DNA of 64,000 bases from Pseudoalteromonas piscicida (GCF_000238315.3 NZ_CP011924.1:2086501-2150500), one strand, 5' to 3'. Positions 38,173 to 48,000 are shown, counted from the first letter of the stretch. The notes: generated by a model not told the origin, from the sequence alone. A program made the numbers and translations.

Positions 38173-39378
38173 TTATTCGAATCGTTCAACGCGAAACGGA
38201 GCTAAATCAACAGAGGTAGGTTTGCCTGTCATGAGTTCAGTAATAAGCGTGCCAGTAATGGCCGACATTAAAATCCCCGTCCTAAAGTGTCCACACGCAT
38301 TAATATAACCTTCTACTCCATCAACGGGGCCCAAAATTGGCAGCTCATCCGGTGTACCAGGTCTAAGTCCTGCCCAACAACGTTTAATACTCGACTCTTT
38401 TAGCACCGGCAAGCACTTCATAGCACCTTGTGACAACTCGGTGATTTTATCTAGACTATTGGTGGTATCGAAGCCTTTTTCCTCCGTTGATGAGCCAATC
38501 AAAATCTCGCCGTTGTCCTTTTGTGCAATGTAGCAATCACTGGTACTGATACAACCATTTAATACTTTAGGCATGCGCTCAGACAGCACTATTTGGCCTT
38601 TAACCGGGTAAACTGGCATGTGTTTACCAGTCGCCTGATGGTAAATGTCATCCGCCCAGGCACCAGCGGCATTAATTAAGGTCTCGCAATGCAGGCTTTG
38701 ATCTTGCGTCCTCACACCTATCACCTTATTGCCTTCACGCAGTACCTCTAGCACTTCGGTATTCAAAAATAACTCAACACCATTTTGGCGTGCACCTTCG
38801 GTATACGCATCAACTAACCGGTATGGGTTTACCTGATGGTCGCAAATAAAATCTATCGCACCAATTGCATCTGGGGTGATATAAGGCTCCTCTGCACGTA
38901 ATTGCTGTTGGTCTAACCAACGGATCTGCGAAGACAAATTAGGGATCCCAGACACTATGCTATCTGCATATATTTCATCATCGCGATTGTACATAATGAA
39001 TTTAAGACCGGTACGTTCAAACTTAAAGTCGACATCATGTCTGGCCAGCATTTCTTCATGCAGTGCTGGATATAACTCGTTTGATTTGAGCGCAAGTTCA
39101 AAAAAGCATTCTGGTAATTGATGCGGCCGCAATGTTTGTGCAGCTTCGGTATCTCCTTCACTTTGGAGCTTCGACAAGGTTTTGAAGAAGATCACACCAC
39201 AGCCAAGTCCAACCGACTCACCAATTGCCCATAATCCACCCGCAGATGCACGAGACGCGTTACCCGGCTTTTTTAAATCCACTAACGCGATTTTTAGGTT
39301 AGTATCGCGGCTTAAAAAGTAAGCACAGGCAGCACCAATTACACCGCCACCTGCGATAATGACATCATACTGCTTCAT
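38173..39378 (-). CDS. FAD-dependent amino-acid oxidase/dehydrogenase (HcnC/DadA-like)
   Basis: The 401-residue DAO-family flavoprotein starts at ATG 39378 (MKQYDVIIAGGGVIGAACAY, the dinucleotide-binding GxGxxG). Later motifs are NASRASAGGLWAIGE, INAAGAWADDI and the C-terminal INACGHFRTGILMSAITG. It overlaps the preceding gene by 14 bases and is part of a three-subunit enzyme like hydrogen cyanide synthase, opine oxidase or D-hydroxyproline dehydrogenase. With proline genes nearby (putA), an imino-acid substrate is plausible but not shown. Confidence 0.85.
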   Translation of the reverse strand: MKQYDVIIAGGGVIGAACAYFLSRDTNLKIALVDLKKPGNASRASAGGLWAIGESVGLGCGVIFFKTLSKLQSEGDTEAAQTLRPHQLPECFFELALKSNELYPALHEEMLARHDVDFKFERTGLKFIMYNRDDEIYADSIVSGIPNLSSQIRWLDQQQLRAEEPYITPDAIGAIDFICDHQVNPYRLVDAYTEGARQNGVELFLNTEVLEVLREGNKVIGVRTQDQSLHCETLINAAGAWADDIYHQATGKHMPVYPVKGQIVLSERMPKVLNGCISTSDCYIAQKDNGEILIGSSTEEKGFDTTNSLDKITELSQGAMKCLPVLKESSIKRCWAGLRPGTPDELPILGPVDGVEGYINACGHFRTGILMSAITGTLITELMTGKPTSVDLAPFRVERFE

Positions 39379-40771
39379 GGTTTTTCTCCAGTAAAGTAAA
39401 TGGAATTGGGTCAAGTGGGAATCTTGGCCTTATCACACCGAGTGTATCTAAATGCCCTGCAGCGTGCAGTCGGTCTAGTGCATAGCTAGAGCACATTTTT
39501 CCTTGGCAGTCTCCCATGCCAATACGGGTTCTCATTTTCACGCTAGACAAATCTTTCGCACCTTGTTGCAACGCTAAATCGAGTTGCTGGCGCTTTACTT
39601 GTTCGCAGCGACACACCACAGTATCTGGCTGGGTTAACGCTAGTAGCCCCTCTCTGCGCGCCGAGAAGCGGTCAAATCCGGCTCTAAACTTCTGTGCTTG
39701 CTTACGTTTAGTTTTGAGCTTGCGCATCCGCGTGTGGAAGGCCGTTTCGCTTAAACAGGCTTGTTCATAGGCAAGCATGGTTGCGGCCATTTTCCCTTCA
39801 ATGATAGCCGCTTCTGCACCTAGCAAACCATTGGTATCACCACAGACAAAAATTGAATTTAAGCTACTGCGTAAATTGTCATCTAATAAAGGCACATAAC
39901 CATTCGTGGTTGTGTACTGATGAGAAACCCCAAGTAGCATGGCAAGCTGGGTGCGGGCAACAAAACCATAGCCGACCCCTAGACTATCCACGGCTAAATG
40001 CTGTGCTTTTGACAAGTCCGCATGCCAGTGCTCATCGTAAGGCGCTACGGTAACACTGGAGAGTTTTTCTTGGCCTTCTGCTTTCACAATGCCATAGCCA
40101 TACTTGAATGGAATATTATGCTTTTTGAGATACGCCAACATACTCAATCCCGAAAGCGTAAGCTTAGGTTTATTAAGCAGCGCCACAGTCTCTTTCGCCA
40201 GTTCACTAAAGCGACTCGCTTCATATACGCCAACCACTTGTGCACCGGATTTATGTAACTGGCAAGCAACCAATGGTAATAATGGTCCAGTTCCAACTAA
40301 AGCCACTTTTTTCCCTGGTCGAACTAACCCACTTTTAAGCTGAAGTTGCATCCCGCCCATTAACATCACACCAGGTAACTGCCATCCTTCAAATGGCACA
40401 CTGCGCTCGTGACAACCAGTTGCCAGAACCAACTTGGTGTAATCTATTTGTGTTAACTGATTTTGTGTTTGCAACAGCAAACCGCTCTCGCCTTCAGGCC
40501 CAAGCACTTTGGTTTGTAGTTGTAGTGTTATATCTTGTTTATGATGTTCGTAGCGTACCTTTAGCGCAGCCATCGCTCGTTTAAGATTTTCATCTAAATG
40601 AGGAAGCTTGCTCGCTTGTCGAAGTGGCCCGCGATAGATCACCCCACCAATTTTTGGTGCTTCGTCAACTAAGGTGCTAGTAATGCCATATTTAGCCAGC
40701 TCAGCTGCACAGCTAACGCCTGCAGGTCCTGCACCAACAATAACGATTTTTTCTTTTTGACAACTAGACAT
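39365..40771 (-). CDS. NAD(P)/FAD-binding subunit with BFD-like iron-sulfur domain (HcnB-like)
   Basis: The 468-residue protein starts at ATG 40771 (MSSCQKEKIVIVGAGPAGVS). It has an FAD-binding GxGxxG, a second dinucleotide site (KKVALVGTGPLLPLVACQL), a C-terminal FAD motif IFVCGDTNGLLGAEAAI, and a final BFD-like [2Fe-2S] region with cysteines in VVCRCEQVKRQQL and MGDCQGKMCSSYAL. This is the plan of HcnB/opine oxidase subunit A/LhpB-type proteins. Start lies four bases after the stop of the ferredoxin-like gene. Confidence 0.87.
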   Translation of the reverse strand: MSSCQKEKIVIVGAGPAGVSCAAELAKYGITSTLVDEAPKIGGVIYRGPLRQASKLPHLDENLKRAMAALKVRYEHHKQDITLQLQTKVLGPEGESGLLLQTQNQLTQIDYTKLVLATGCHERSVPFEGWQLPGVMLMGGMQLQLKSGLVRPGKKVALVGTGPLLPLVACQLHKSGAQVVGVYEASRFSELAKETVALLNKPKLTLSGLSMLAYLKKHNIPFKYGYGIVKAEGQEKLSSVTVAPYDEHWHADLSKAQHLAVDSLGVGYGFVARTQLAMLLGVSHQYTTTNGYVPLLDDNLRSSLNSIFVCGDTNGLLGAEAAIIEGKMAATMLAYEQACLSETAFHTRMRKLKTKRKQAQKFRAGFDRFSARREGLLALTQPDTVVCRCEQVKRQQLDLALQQGAKDLSSVKMRTRIGMGDCQGKMCSSYALDRLHAAGHLDTLGVIRPRFPLDPIPFTLLEKNHEAV

Positions 40772-40775
40772 CACA

Positions 40776-41087
40776 CTATACTCCAACCTGCTTGAAGCGA
40801 TTTTGTTTAGTTTCAACCTGCATGTTGGGTTGTACTAAGGTTTGGCAAGCCTTTTGTTTATGTTGCTTGTTTATCGTTACCTGACAACAATGGCAAACGC
40901 CCATACCACAATAAGCACCGGATACGGCCTCTCGATCGCTTTCCATGATTTGCTTATAGTTTGCCGCAAGCAAAACAGACAACACGGTTTCACCATCGCA
41001 TGCATTAACCGCAATGTCGTCGATTTGAATTTGGAACTGTAACCCCTCAGGGTCTGTAATATCTTGGGTTCTGGATAATTCAGACAT
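40776..41087 (-). CDS. (2Fe-2S)-binding subunit (HcnA-like)
   Basis: The 103-residue protein is a plant-type ferredoxin-like small subunit. The first cluster ligands appear in AVSGAYCGMGVCHCCQVTIN and the fourth in KACQTLVQPNMQV. ATG 41087 is chosen because the longer frame has no good ribosome-binding site while AAGGAGC precedes this ATG. It is the first gene of the three-subunit flavoenzyme operon and would pass electrons from the dehydrogenase subunit. Confidence 0.87.
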   Translation of the reverse strand: MSELSRTQDITDPEGLQFQIQIDDIAVNACDGETVLSVLLAANYKQIMESDREAVSGAYCGMGVCHCCQVTINKQHKQKACQTLVQPNMQVETKQNRFKQVGV

Positions 41088-41221
41088 GAAAAATGCTCCT
41101 TCAATAAAGTCGCACAAAGCCTACTATCCAAATATTAAAAATAAACATTTTATTTACTTCATTCACTTTAATTTGATCCAAATTAACTTTTAAGCACTCT
41201 CGCGCTAATTCTGTTCAATTC

Positions 41222-41238
41222 GGTGCAAATGCTGCACC
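41222..41238. promoter_or_regulatory. Inverted repeat GGTGCA-N5-TGCACC
   Basis: A perfect 6-bp inverted repeat stands in the 285-base gap between the divergent flavoenzyme and peptide-HTH-GNAT operons; a related half (GCAGTGCAATGC) follows at 41251. It could be an operator shared by both. Confidence 0.35.
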
Positions 41239-41372
41239 CACCTCACTAAAGCAGTGCAATGCGAACGTATTTACAGACCAACGCAAACCGTATCCTATTG
41301 ATATTAAATAGTTTTAATTTCTGGCACAGTTTTTCCTTATTAAACGACACGACGGATGAAAGGAGCGTAATT

Positions 41373-41483
41373 ATGTACACTTTATATCAAACGATGTACT
41401 TACTTTGGCATTTGGACGTGAGTATCTGGCCTGTGCACGATACAGCAACAAACCCAGTAGATGTTAAGGAGAAGGCACAATGA
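41373..41483 (+). CDS. 36-residue peptide, first in a coupled operon
   Basis: The frame MYTLYQTMYLLWHLDVSIWP ... EKAQ has a strong Shine-Dalgarno (AAAGGAG) nine bases upstream, and its TGA overlaps the ATG of the next gene (ATGA). It is rich in Tyr, Trp and Leu in its first 20 residues. It could be a small membrane-associated protein or a leader peptide for translational coupling. I recognise no family. Confidence 0.5.
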   Translation: MYTLYQTMYLLWHLDVSIWPVHDTATNPVDVKEKAQ

Positions 41484-41707
41484 CACTTGGCAAACTAGAC
41501 ACAGCAGTACACGCAGTAATGAACGATATGCTCACCCCATCACAAGCTGCAAAAGCCTATCATGTGTCGCAGCGAGCACTTTACGAAGCACTGCGAAGCT
41601 CCCAAGAAAAACAGCAAACTCGATGGCAAAAATTAATGCATGAAAAGGCAAGGCTTGAGCAAAGTCTGGCTCGGATAAATAAGGAACTGCATGAACAATT
41701 TGTCTAA
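41480..41707 (+). CDS. Small HTH protein
   Basis: The 75-residue protein has a helix-turn-helix of the transposase/Fis-like kind (LTPSQAAKAYHVSQRALYEA) and a C-terminal coiled-coil segment (LMHEKARLEQSLARINKEL). It overlaps the peptide gene upstream by 4 bases and the GNAT gene downstream by 17 bases, so all three are translationally coupled. It may regulate its own operon or the divergent flavoenzyme genes. Confidence 0.65.
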   Translation: MTLGKLDTAVHAVMNDMLTPSQAAKAYHVSQRALYEALRSSQEKQQTRWQKLMHEKARLEQSLARINKELHEQFV

Positions 41708-42308
41708 TAGCGCTATGCAGCTTCGCATTATTCAGGCGCCTAGCTTGAAATACAATCGCTTAGATTGTCAGCTTTGGGTAAAACAACTCAGCGCACTGAC
41801 GCAAGCCTGTATTAATCTTGGCGCCTCTATCGGCTTTTTGCCCTCATCCTCTAGCAGAGCAATACAAAACTACTGGTGGCAGGTATTCGATGCTGTGATC
41901 AAGTCGCAAAAGACGCTTATTATCGCTGAACTTAATGGCGTAATGGCAGGTTGTGTGCAACTCTCACCAGCAACAAAAGATAATGCTCAGCACCGAGCAG
42001 AAGTGGAAAAGCTATTAGTGCATCCAAACAGCCGACGAAAAGGCGTGGCAACAAAGCTGATGCAAGCCATAGAGCAAGAATCTACGCGGCAGCAGATATC
42101 GTTACTCGTCCTTGATACACAATCAGATTCGGACGCAGAAATTCTATATCAGAGTTTGGGCTTTAAAGTCGCAGGACAAATCCCTCATTTTGTCAGTGAT
42201 GAGCGCGGTGACTTCCATGCCACCACATACTATTACAAACTGCTTGCACCGACCTTGCGCAAACATATTGAGCGCGTAGCTCAAACGCATTGTGCCAACG
42301 AATATTAG
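41691..42308 (+). CDS. GNAT-family N-acetyltransferase
   Basis: The 205-residue protein carries the GNAT core: LIIAELNGVMAGCVQLSP (beta4), VEKLLVHPNSRRKGVATKLM (acetyl-CoA pyrophosphate loop, R-R-K-G-V-A) and LYQSLGFKVAG. The substrate is not predictable. It starts at ATG 41691 inside the HTH gene, with GGAA just upstream. Confidence 0.85.
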   Translation: MNNLSNSAMQLRIIQAPSLKYNRLDCQLWVKQLSALTQACINLGASIGFLPSSSSRAIQNYWWQVFDAVIKSQKTLIIAELNGVMAGCVQLSPATKDNAQHRAEVEKLLVHPNSRRKGVATKLMQAIEQESTRQQISLLVLDTQSDSDAEILYQSLGFKVAGQIPHFVSDERGDFHATTYYYKLLAPTLRKHIERVAQTHCANEY

Positions 42309-42317
42309 CAAACCAGT

Positions 42318-42923
42318 CTAATCAAGCGACTCGCTACGACTTTCATTCAGGCGATAAAAAAACAGCTTACCGATGTGCTGTGGTGTAGTTACAGCCTCTA
42401 AGATTGGCGCAGCACCTTGTGGTATGCTCATCACATTGGGATTATTGATAGTAAGACCAGCGCGCAGCTTCGTATCTATTGCCCCGGGACACAGTACCGT
42501 TATTTTGTAGCCATCTTTGTGAAGGCCTTTAGATAAGGTCACCACACCCGCTTTCGCCGCACAATAAGACGTCCAATCTTTGTAACTGTTAAATGCCGCC
42601 GTCGACGCCACATTGACCAAATGTACCGCTTTGTTTGCTTTAATTGCAGCACGAGAAATTAAATAAGTACCGATTAGGTTTACTTCGATGTCACGGATCC
42701 AGAGATTTGGCTCAGAGTCTGCGACTAAACTTGAGTAAAGCGTTCCTGCCGCATTGATCACACAGTCATAAGATTTGTCGTCAAAAAAACGCTCAACTTC
42801 AGCTGGTTTAGAGACATCAAGCTGCACGCGCGATGGCGCTTCCACTTCATGTCCTAAGCGCTTCAGTTCATCGCTTAAATAAACGGCAAGACCACCCTGT
42901 CCGCCCGTTATTAACACTTTCAT
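42318..42923 (-). CDS. Short-chain dehydrogenase/reductase
   Basis: The 201-residue protein has the NAD(P) loop MKVLITGGQGGLAVYLSDEL, the NAAG motif (VINAAGTL), Ser in VNVASTAAFNSY and the YCAAKAG active site. It is short for the family and lacks a long C-terminal part. Start overlaps the nucleotidyltransferase stop by 4 bases (ATGA). Together with a second reductase and a nucleotidyltransferase it forms a three-gene operon; the substrate is unknown. Confidence 0.85.
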   Translation of the reverse strand: MKVLITGGQGGLAVYLSDELKRLGHEVEAPSRVQLDVSKPAEVERFFDDKSYDCVINAAGTLYSSLVADSEPNLWIRDIEVNLIGTYLISRAAIKANKAVHLVNVASTAAFNSYKDWTSYCAAKAGVVTLSKGLHKDGYKITVLCPGAIDTKLRAGLTINNPNVMSIPQGAAPILEAVTTPQHIGKLFFYRLNESRSESLD

Positions 42924-43369
42924 TTCTGTGGCTCTGGGATTGGATGATTGTCGCTTTGCTCTATCAGCTTTTTATACTGATCGTAGATTTTTTGCTTTAA
43001 GTTACTAGAGCTAACCCCAGCACCATAAGGAAAGTAAAATACCTGAACTCCAAGCTCTTTCAGATAATCATATTTTCCCTTCCAATCATCGCCAATCACG
43101 AACACATCAATATTTAGATTTTTCACCGTTTCACGATGATCTAAAGTACGTTGTGGAATAGCAAGATCTGGGTCTCTTAACCCTTCGATAATCGCCAAAC
43201 GCTCTTCAAATGGCACTGCCGGTGGCTTTTTATAAGAACAAACAAGTTCATCGGTACTTACACCAACGATCAACGTGTCTCCTAAACCTCGGCCATAACT
43301 AATCATTTTTAAATGATTACTGTGAAATAAATCAAATGTTCCTGAGACATAAACAATTTTATTTTTCAT
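42920..43369 (-). CDS. Cytidylyltransferase-like nucleotidyltransferase
   Basis: The 149-residue protein belongs to the glycerol-3-phosphate cytidylyltransferase/RfaE-type family. The nucleotide-binding motif VYVSGTFDLFHSNHLKMISY shows HSNH where the family has HxGH; the second motif appears as GVSSSNLKQKI in place of RTxGISTT. It would join a phosphorylated polyol or similar to CMP or AMP. With two reductases in the operon, synthesis of a nucleotide-activated polyol is possible. The substrate cannot be read from sequence. Confidence 0.78.
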   Translation of the reverse strand: MKNKIVYVSGTFDLFHSNHLKMISYGRGLGDTLIVGVSTDELVCSYKKPPAVPFEERLAIIEGLRDPDLAIPQRTLDHRETVKNLNIDVFVIGDDWKGKYDYLKELGVQVFYFPYGAGVSSSNLKQKIYDQYKKLIEQSDNHPIPEPQK

Positions 43370-43375
43370 AAACTG

Positions 43376-44122
43376 CTATTTCCCTCCAGCTAAATCAATA
43401 AAAGTTCCTGTAACAAAGCTTGCTTCGTTACTTAAAAGCCAAGCGATAGCATTGGCAACCTCAATCGCGGTTCCACCTCGCTTCAGCGGTAAAAAATCGG
43501 CTAGACGATCAACTCGGTTTGGTTCACCACCGTCGCAGTGGATATCGGTATAAATACAGCCCGGTCTCACGCAGTTCACTCGGATCTGCTCAGCGGCTAA
43601 TTCCAGAGATAAGCCTTTAGTGAAGCTGTCTATTGCACCTTTTGCAGCCGCATAGTCAACATACTCATTAGCTCCACCTAAATAAGAAGCTGCCGACGAT
43701 ACATTCACTATTGCGCATTGTGCTGGATTGGCACTTAAACGCATGTGCTTAATTGCTTCGCGAGCACAAATAAAATACGGCGTAACATTATTGGTAAGCA
43801 TATTGTTGATGCGAGCTGCAGTCATGTGCTCAACTCGAGTCTGCGTGTTCAGCACGCCAGCGTTGTTGACCAGATGCGTAACTACGCCAACATCAGTCTT
43901 TATCCTGTCAAACATTGCCTCTACAGATTTTTCATCTGTGACATCTGCTTGTAACAAATGCGCTTTACCATTATTTCTTAGGATGGTATCAGCAACCGTT
44001 TCTGCGGCTTGCACATTCTGCTTGTAATTTATAACAACGGTAAATCCTTGTTGTCCCAGCAGTTGAGCCGTTGCCGCACCAATCCCACGGCTCGCACCGG
44101 TGATAAGTACCACTTTTTGCAT
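43376..44122 (-). CDS. Short-chain dehydrogenase/reductase, FabG-like
   Basis: The 248-residue classical SDR has VVLITGASRGIGAATAQLLG, NNAGVLN, the catalytic Ser (VNVSSAASYLGG), YAAAKGA and the RVNCVRPGCIYTDIH segment; the C-terminus SFVTGTFIDLAGGK is typical. It is the first gene of the SDR-nucleotidyltransferase-SDR operon, six bases before the next. Being outside a fatty-acid cluster, it is unlikely to be FabG itself. Confidence 0.87.
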   Translation of the reverse strand: MQKVVLITGASRGIGAATAQLLGQQGFTVVINYKQNVQAAETVADTILRNNGKAHLLQADVTDEKSVEAMFDRIKTDVGVVTHLVNNAGVLNTQTRVEHMTAARINNMLTNNVTPYFICAREAIKHMRLSANPAQCAIVNVSSAASYLGGANEYVDYAAAKGAIDSFTKGLSLELAAEQIRVNCVRPGCIYTDIHCDGGEPNRVDRLADFLPLKRGGTAIEVANAIAWLLSNEASFVTGTFIDLAGGK

Positions 44123-44149
44123 TTATTATTCCTTAAATTAGGCCAACAG

Positions 44150-44638
44150 CTACTGATAGTTCAGTACTTCTACACCCATGTCTTCTTTGACGTGTTCTAT
44201 CACCATATAGGTATGATTTGTACCAACGCCAGGTATTTCAACAATTTGACCTAATACCTCACGATATTGACGCATATCCTGAACTCGGATCTTAACTAAA
44301 TAATCAAAGCCACCAGCTACCATATCACAAGAAACGACGTTGGGGATTTTTACAATATGCTGTTTGAATACCTCAAATACCGCTTCGGTCGAGCTTTTTA
44401 AGGTGATTTCCACATGCGCAACCAAATGCTGGCCAAGTTTTGCGGCATTTAATCTTGCCGTATACCCTTCGATATACCCCTCCGACTCGAGCTTTTTTAC
44501 TCGATCGAGGCAAGGACTCGGACTCAAGTTTACCTCTTTCGCCAAGTTTACATTAGAGATCCGACCATTGCGCTGGAGCGCGTCTAAGATTGCTAAATCG
44601 ATGCGATCTAATACCCGAGTTTTAATGGAAGTCGTCAT
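44150..44638 (-). CDS. Lrp/AsnC-family transcriptional regulator, probable proline regulator
   Basis: The 162-residue protein has the N-terminal HTH (LDRIDLAILDALQRNGRISN, then LSPSPCLDRVKKLESEGYI) and the C-terminal RAM ligand domain (about residues 75-155). It is divergent from putA. PutA here lacks the N-terminal ribbon-helix-helix used for self-repression in enterics, so this protein is the likely activator of putA (PutR-like). A near-perfect Lrp-type site lies at 44705-44719 in its upstream region. Confidence 0.88.
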   Translation of the reverse strand: MTTSIKTRVLDRIDLAILDALQRNGRISNVNLAKEVNLSPSPCLDRVKKLESEGYIEGYTARLNAAKLGQHLVAHVEITLKSSTEAVFEVFKQHIVKIPNVVSCDMVAGGFDYLVKIRVQDMRQYREVLGQIVEIPGVGTNHTYMVIEHVKEDMGVEVLNYQ

Positions 44639-45044
44639 ATCAGCATAAAATTTTGTGAGGGTTTGAGATTACCCGCAAATTTACCGTATTCCTTAAAAAT
44701 AAAACAGCATATTCTGCTGTCTTTTCGATAGAATGCCCGCGAAATTAACGATAAAGGGCAAAGCGGCTTATTTCAGTCTTTAACGCGGCTTTGTTCGAAC
44801 ATTTAGATAATGCATTCTGGCTAAAATTTGAACCCCCAAATGGGTGTGTTATGGTTAGCAATGTGACTGCATCATTTTGTCGTAATTGAGGCTTCCTATA
44901 CAAATTAAACTACACTTTCAACCTTTGGTTGCTTAGTTTGGCATCAGTTCAGATGTAGTTTTGTAATCTGCACATTAAGGTGTGTGATTCCATAGGCAGG
45001 CGCGAATTACATGTATTTTTGACTCCAATTTTTGAGGGTTGCTT
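44639..45044. promoter_or_regulatory. Divergent control region between lrp-like gene and putA
   Basis: A 406-base gap without credible genes. CAGCATATTCTGCTG at 44705-44719 fits the Lrp consensus (C-AG-A-ATT-T-CT-G palindrome) in 14 of 15 positions. GAGGG at 45034-45038 is the ribosome-binding site of putA. I see no clear -35/-10 pair. Confidence 0.6.
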
Positions 45045-48000
45045 ATGCTTTATAACGGCGATTTGACAACTAACTGTCCTATCCGACAAAAGATCCGTGA
45101 TTTTTACCGCATCGATGAGAACGCAGTAATTGATCATATTTTACCTTTAGCTGAGGTAGGCGTTACAGCTCGAAGCCGAGCATGGGAACGTGCACGTCAA
45201 ATGGTATTGAACATTCGTAGAGATCAAGATGGTCAAAACGGTGTAGACGCGCTTTTAAATGAGTTCTCTCTTTCTACCGAAGAAGGCGTGGTACTGATGT
45301 GTTTGGCCGAAGCTTTACTTCGTGTACCAGACAAAGCAACACAAGAAAGCCTGATCCGCGACAAGCTCGCAAAAGGCGACTGGAGTTCACACCTAGGCAG
45401 CAGCGACTCGCTATTTGTTAACGCTTCAAGCTGGGGTCTACTCGTTACCGGTAAAATGGTTAACTATTCAGACAAGAATAAAGAAGAACAATTTGGCGTG
45501 TTAAAGCGTACAATTGGTCGTCTTGGTGAGCCGGTTATCCGTAAATCCGTTAACTACGCAATGAAGATCATGGGTAAGCAGTTTGTAATGGGTGAAACCA
45601 TTCAAGATGCTATCGATCGTGCCGCTGATAAAGAACAAAAAGGTTATGTATATTCGTACGACATGCTAGGTGAAGGCGCACGTACGATGCGTGATGCAGA
45701 TCGTTACTTCCAAAGCTATATGACCGCTATTCACGCGATCGGTAAAGCAGCGAAAGGCCGTGGCCCAATTAAGAGCCCAGGTATCTCAGTGAAGCTTTCT
45801 GCTATCCACCCGCGCTACGAATTCACACATCGTGACCGCGTGATGGACGAGCTTGTACCTAAGCTAAAAGAACTTGCTATTGCTGCGAAAGAATACGATA
45901 TCGGTTTCACGGTTGATGCGGAAGAAGCGGATCGTTTAGATATCTCACTTGATGTTATCGAAGCGGTATTCTCAGACGACGCGCTTGGCGACTGGAATGG
46001 TTTTGGTCTTGCAGTACAAGCATATCAAAAACGTGCTATTTTCGTTGTGGAATGGGTAGCAGAACTTGCTCGTCGCGTAGGCCGTAAACTGATGGTGCGT
46101 CTAGTTAAAGGTGCTTACTGGGATACAGAAATCAAAACCACTCAACAAGATGGTCTTGAGCACTTCCCTGTGTTCACTCGTAAAGCAACGACTGATGTTT
46201 CTTATAAAGCGTGTGCTATTAAGCTACTTGAAGCTCGCGATGTGCTATTCCCGCAGTTTGCGACGCATAATGCTTACACCGCAGCAACCATTCTAGAAGT
46301 GGCCAAAGGCGATAACAAAGGGTTCGAATTCCAACGTTTACACGGTATGGGTGAATCACTTTACGACCAAATCGTTGAAAACGAAGGAATTCAGTGTCGT
46401 GTGTATGCACCAGTTGGTCAGCACGAAGACCTACTTGCTTATCTGGTACGCCGTCTACTTGAAAATGGTGCAAACTCATCATTCGTAAACGCAATCGTTG
46501 ATACCACTAAACCTGTTGAGTCACTACTTCCAGATCCTGTAGAAACGCTGCAAGGCCTACGTAACCGTTACAATACGCAAATTAAACTACCTATCGAGCT
46601 TTATGGCGATGAGCGTCCAAACTCAAAAGGTAAAGACCTAACGGACATCAACGATTTAACACCGTTTAAAGAAAACCTAGACAACTGGTTTAACGAACAT
46701 CTAATCGATGAAAGCCAAGTACCAGAGGGTCACCTTGCTGTTCGTAACCCTGCGAACCACAAACAAGTGATTGGATCTGTGCCTTTACACGATGAAGCAC
46801 ACATGCAAAGCGTGCTTGCCAATGCTGATGCGGCTTTTGAAAGTTGGTCTCAAACCTCAGTTGAAGAGCGTGCAAACCTACTACGCCGTACTGCTGACAT
46901 CCTTGAACGTCACCATGACGAACTTGTTGCCATCTGTATTAAAGAAGCTGGTAAAGTAACCCAAGACAGCATCGATGAAGTACGTGAAGCCGTTGACTTC
47001 TGTCGCTACTATGCAGCACGTGCAGAAGAGCTTTCTAAAGATGAGCGCTTTGAAGCTCGTGGCGTGATTTTATGTATCAGCCCGTGGAACTTCCCACTTG
47101 CGATCTTCTTAGGTCAGGTAGCTGCCGCTATCGTGACAGGTAATACCGTTATTGCAAAGCCTGCTGAACAAACCAGTATGATTGCACTGCGTTGTATTGA
47201 ATTAATGCATACCGTTGGCTTACCGGAGCACGTAGTACAACCGGTTATCGCACGCGGTAGCGAAGTGGGTAAACACATCGTGCCTGACGAGCGTATCCAA
47301 GCGGTTATGTTCACAGGTTCAACAGAGACTGGTACGCTTATCTCACAAATTCTTGCTGAGCGTAACGATATTCAGGTTCCTCTGATCGCAGAAACTGGTG
47401 GTCAAAACTGTATGATCGTTGACTCAACAGCATTACCAGAGCAAGTGGTTGACGATGTTATTTCTTCAGGCTTCCAAAGTGCCGGTCAACGCTGTTCAGC
47501 ACTTCGTGTGTTGTTCTTACAAGAAGATGTTGCTGACGGTATCATTGAAATGATCCAAGGTGCGCTTAAAGAGCTACATATCGGCGACCCATCGCTACTA
47601 TCTACAGACGTAGGTCCAGTAATCGACGAAAAAGCGCTGACCACTTTGACTAAGCATGTTGATTACATGAAGTCGAACGGTAAGCTACTATTCGAAGCTA
47701 AGATCCCCGATAACAGCGAGAACGGCGCTTACTTCTTCGCTCCGCGCCTATATGAGATTGCTGATCTATCCGTGCTTAAGCGTGAAGTATTCGGTCCGGT
47801 AGTCCACGTTGTACGCTTCAAAGCTGATCAACTTGATAATGTGATCGACCAAATCAATGGTACAGGCTACGGTCTAACGATGGGCGTTCATTCACGTATT
47901 GAAGAGCGCTGCGAATACCTAGCTAAGATGTCGCGTGCGGGTAACGTATACGTGAACCGTAACATGATTGGTGCGATTGTTGGTGTTCAGCCATTTGGTG

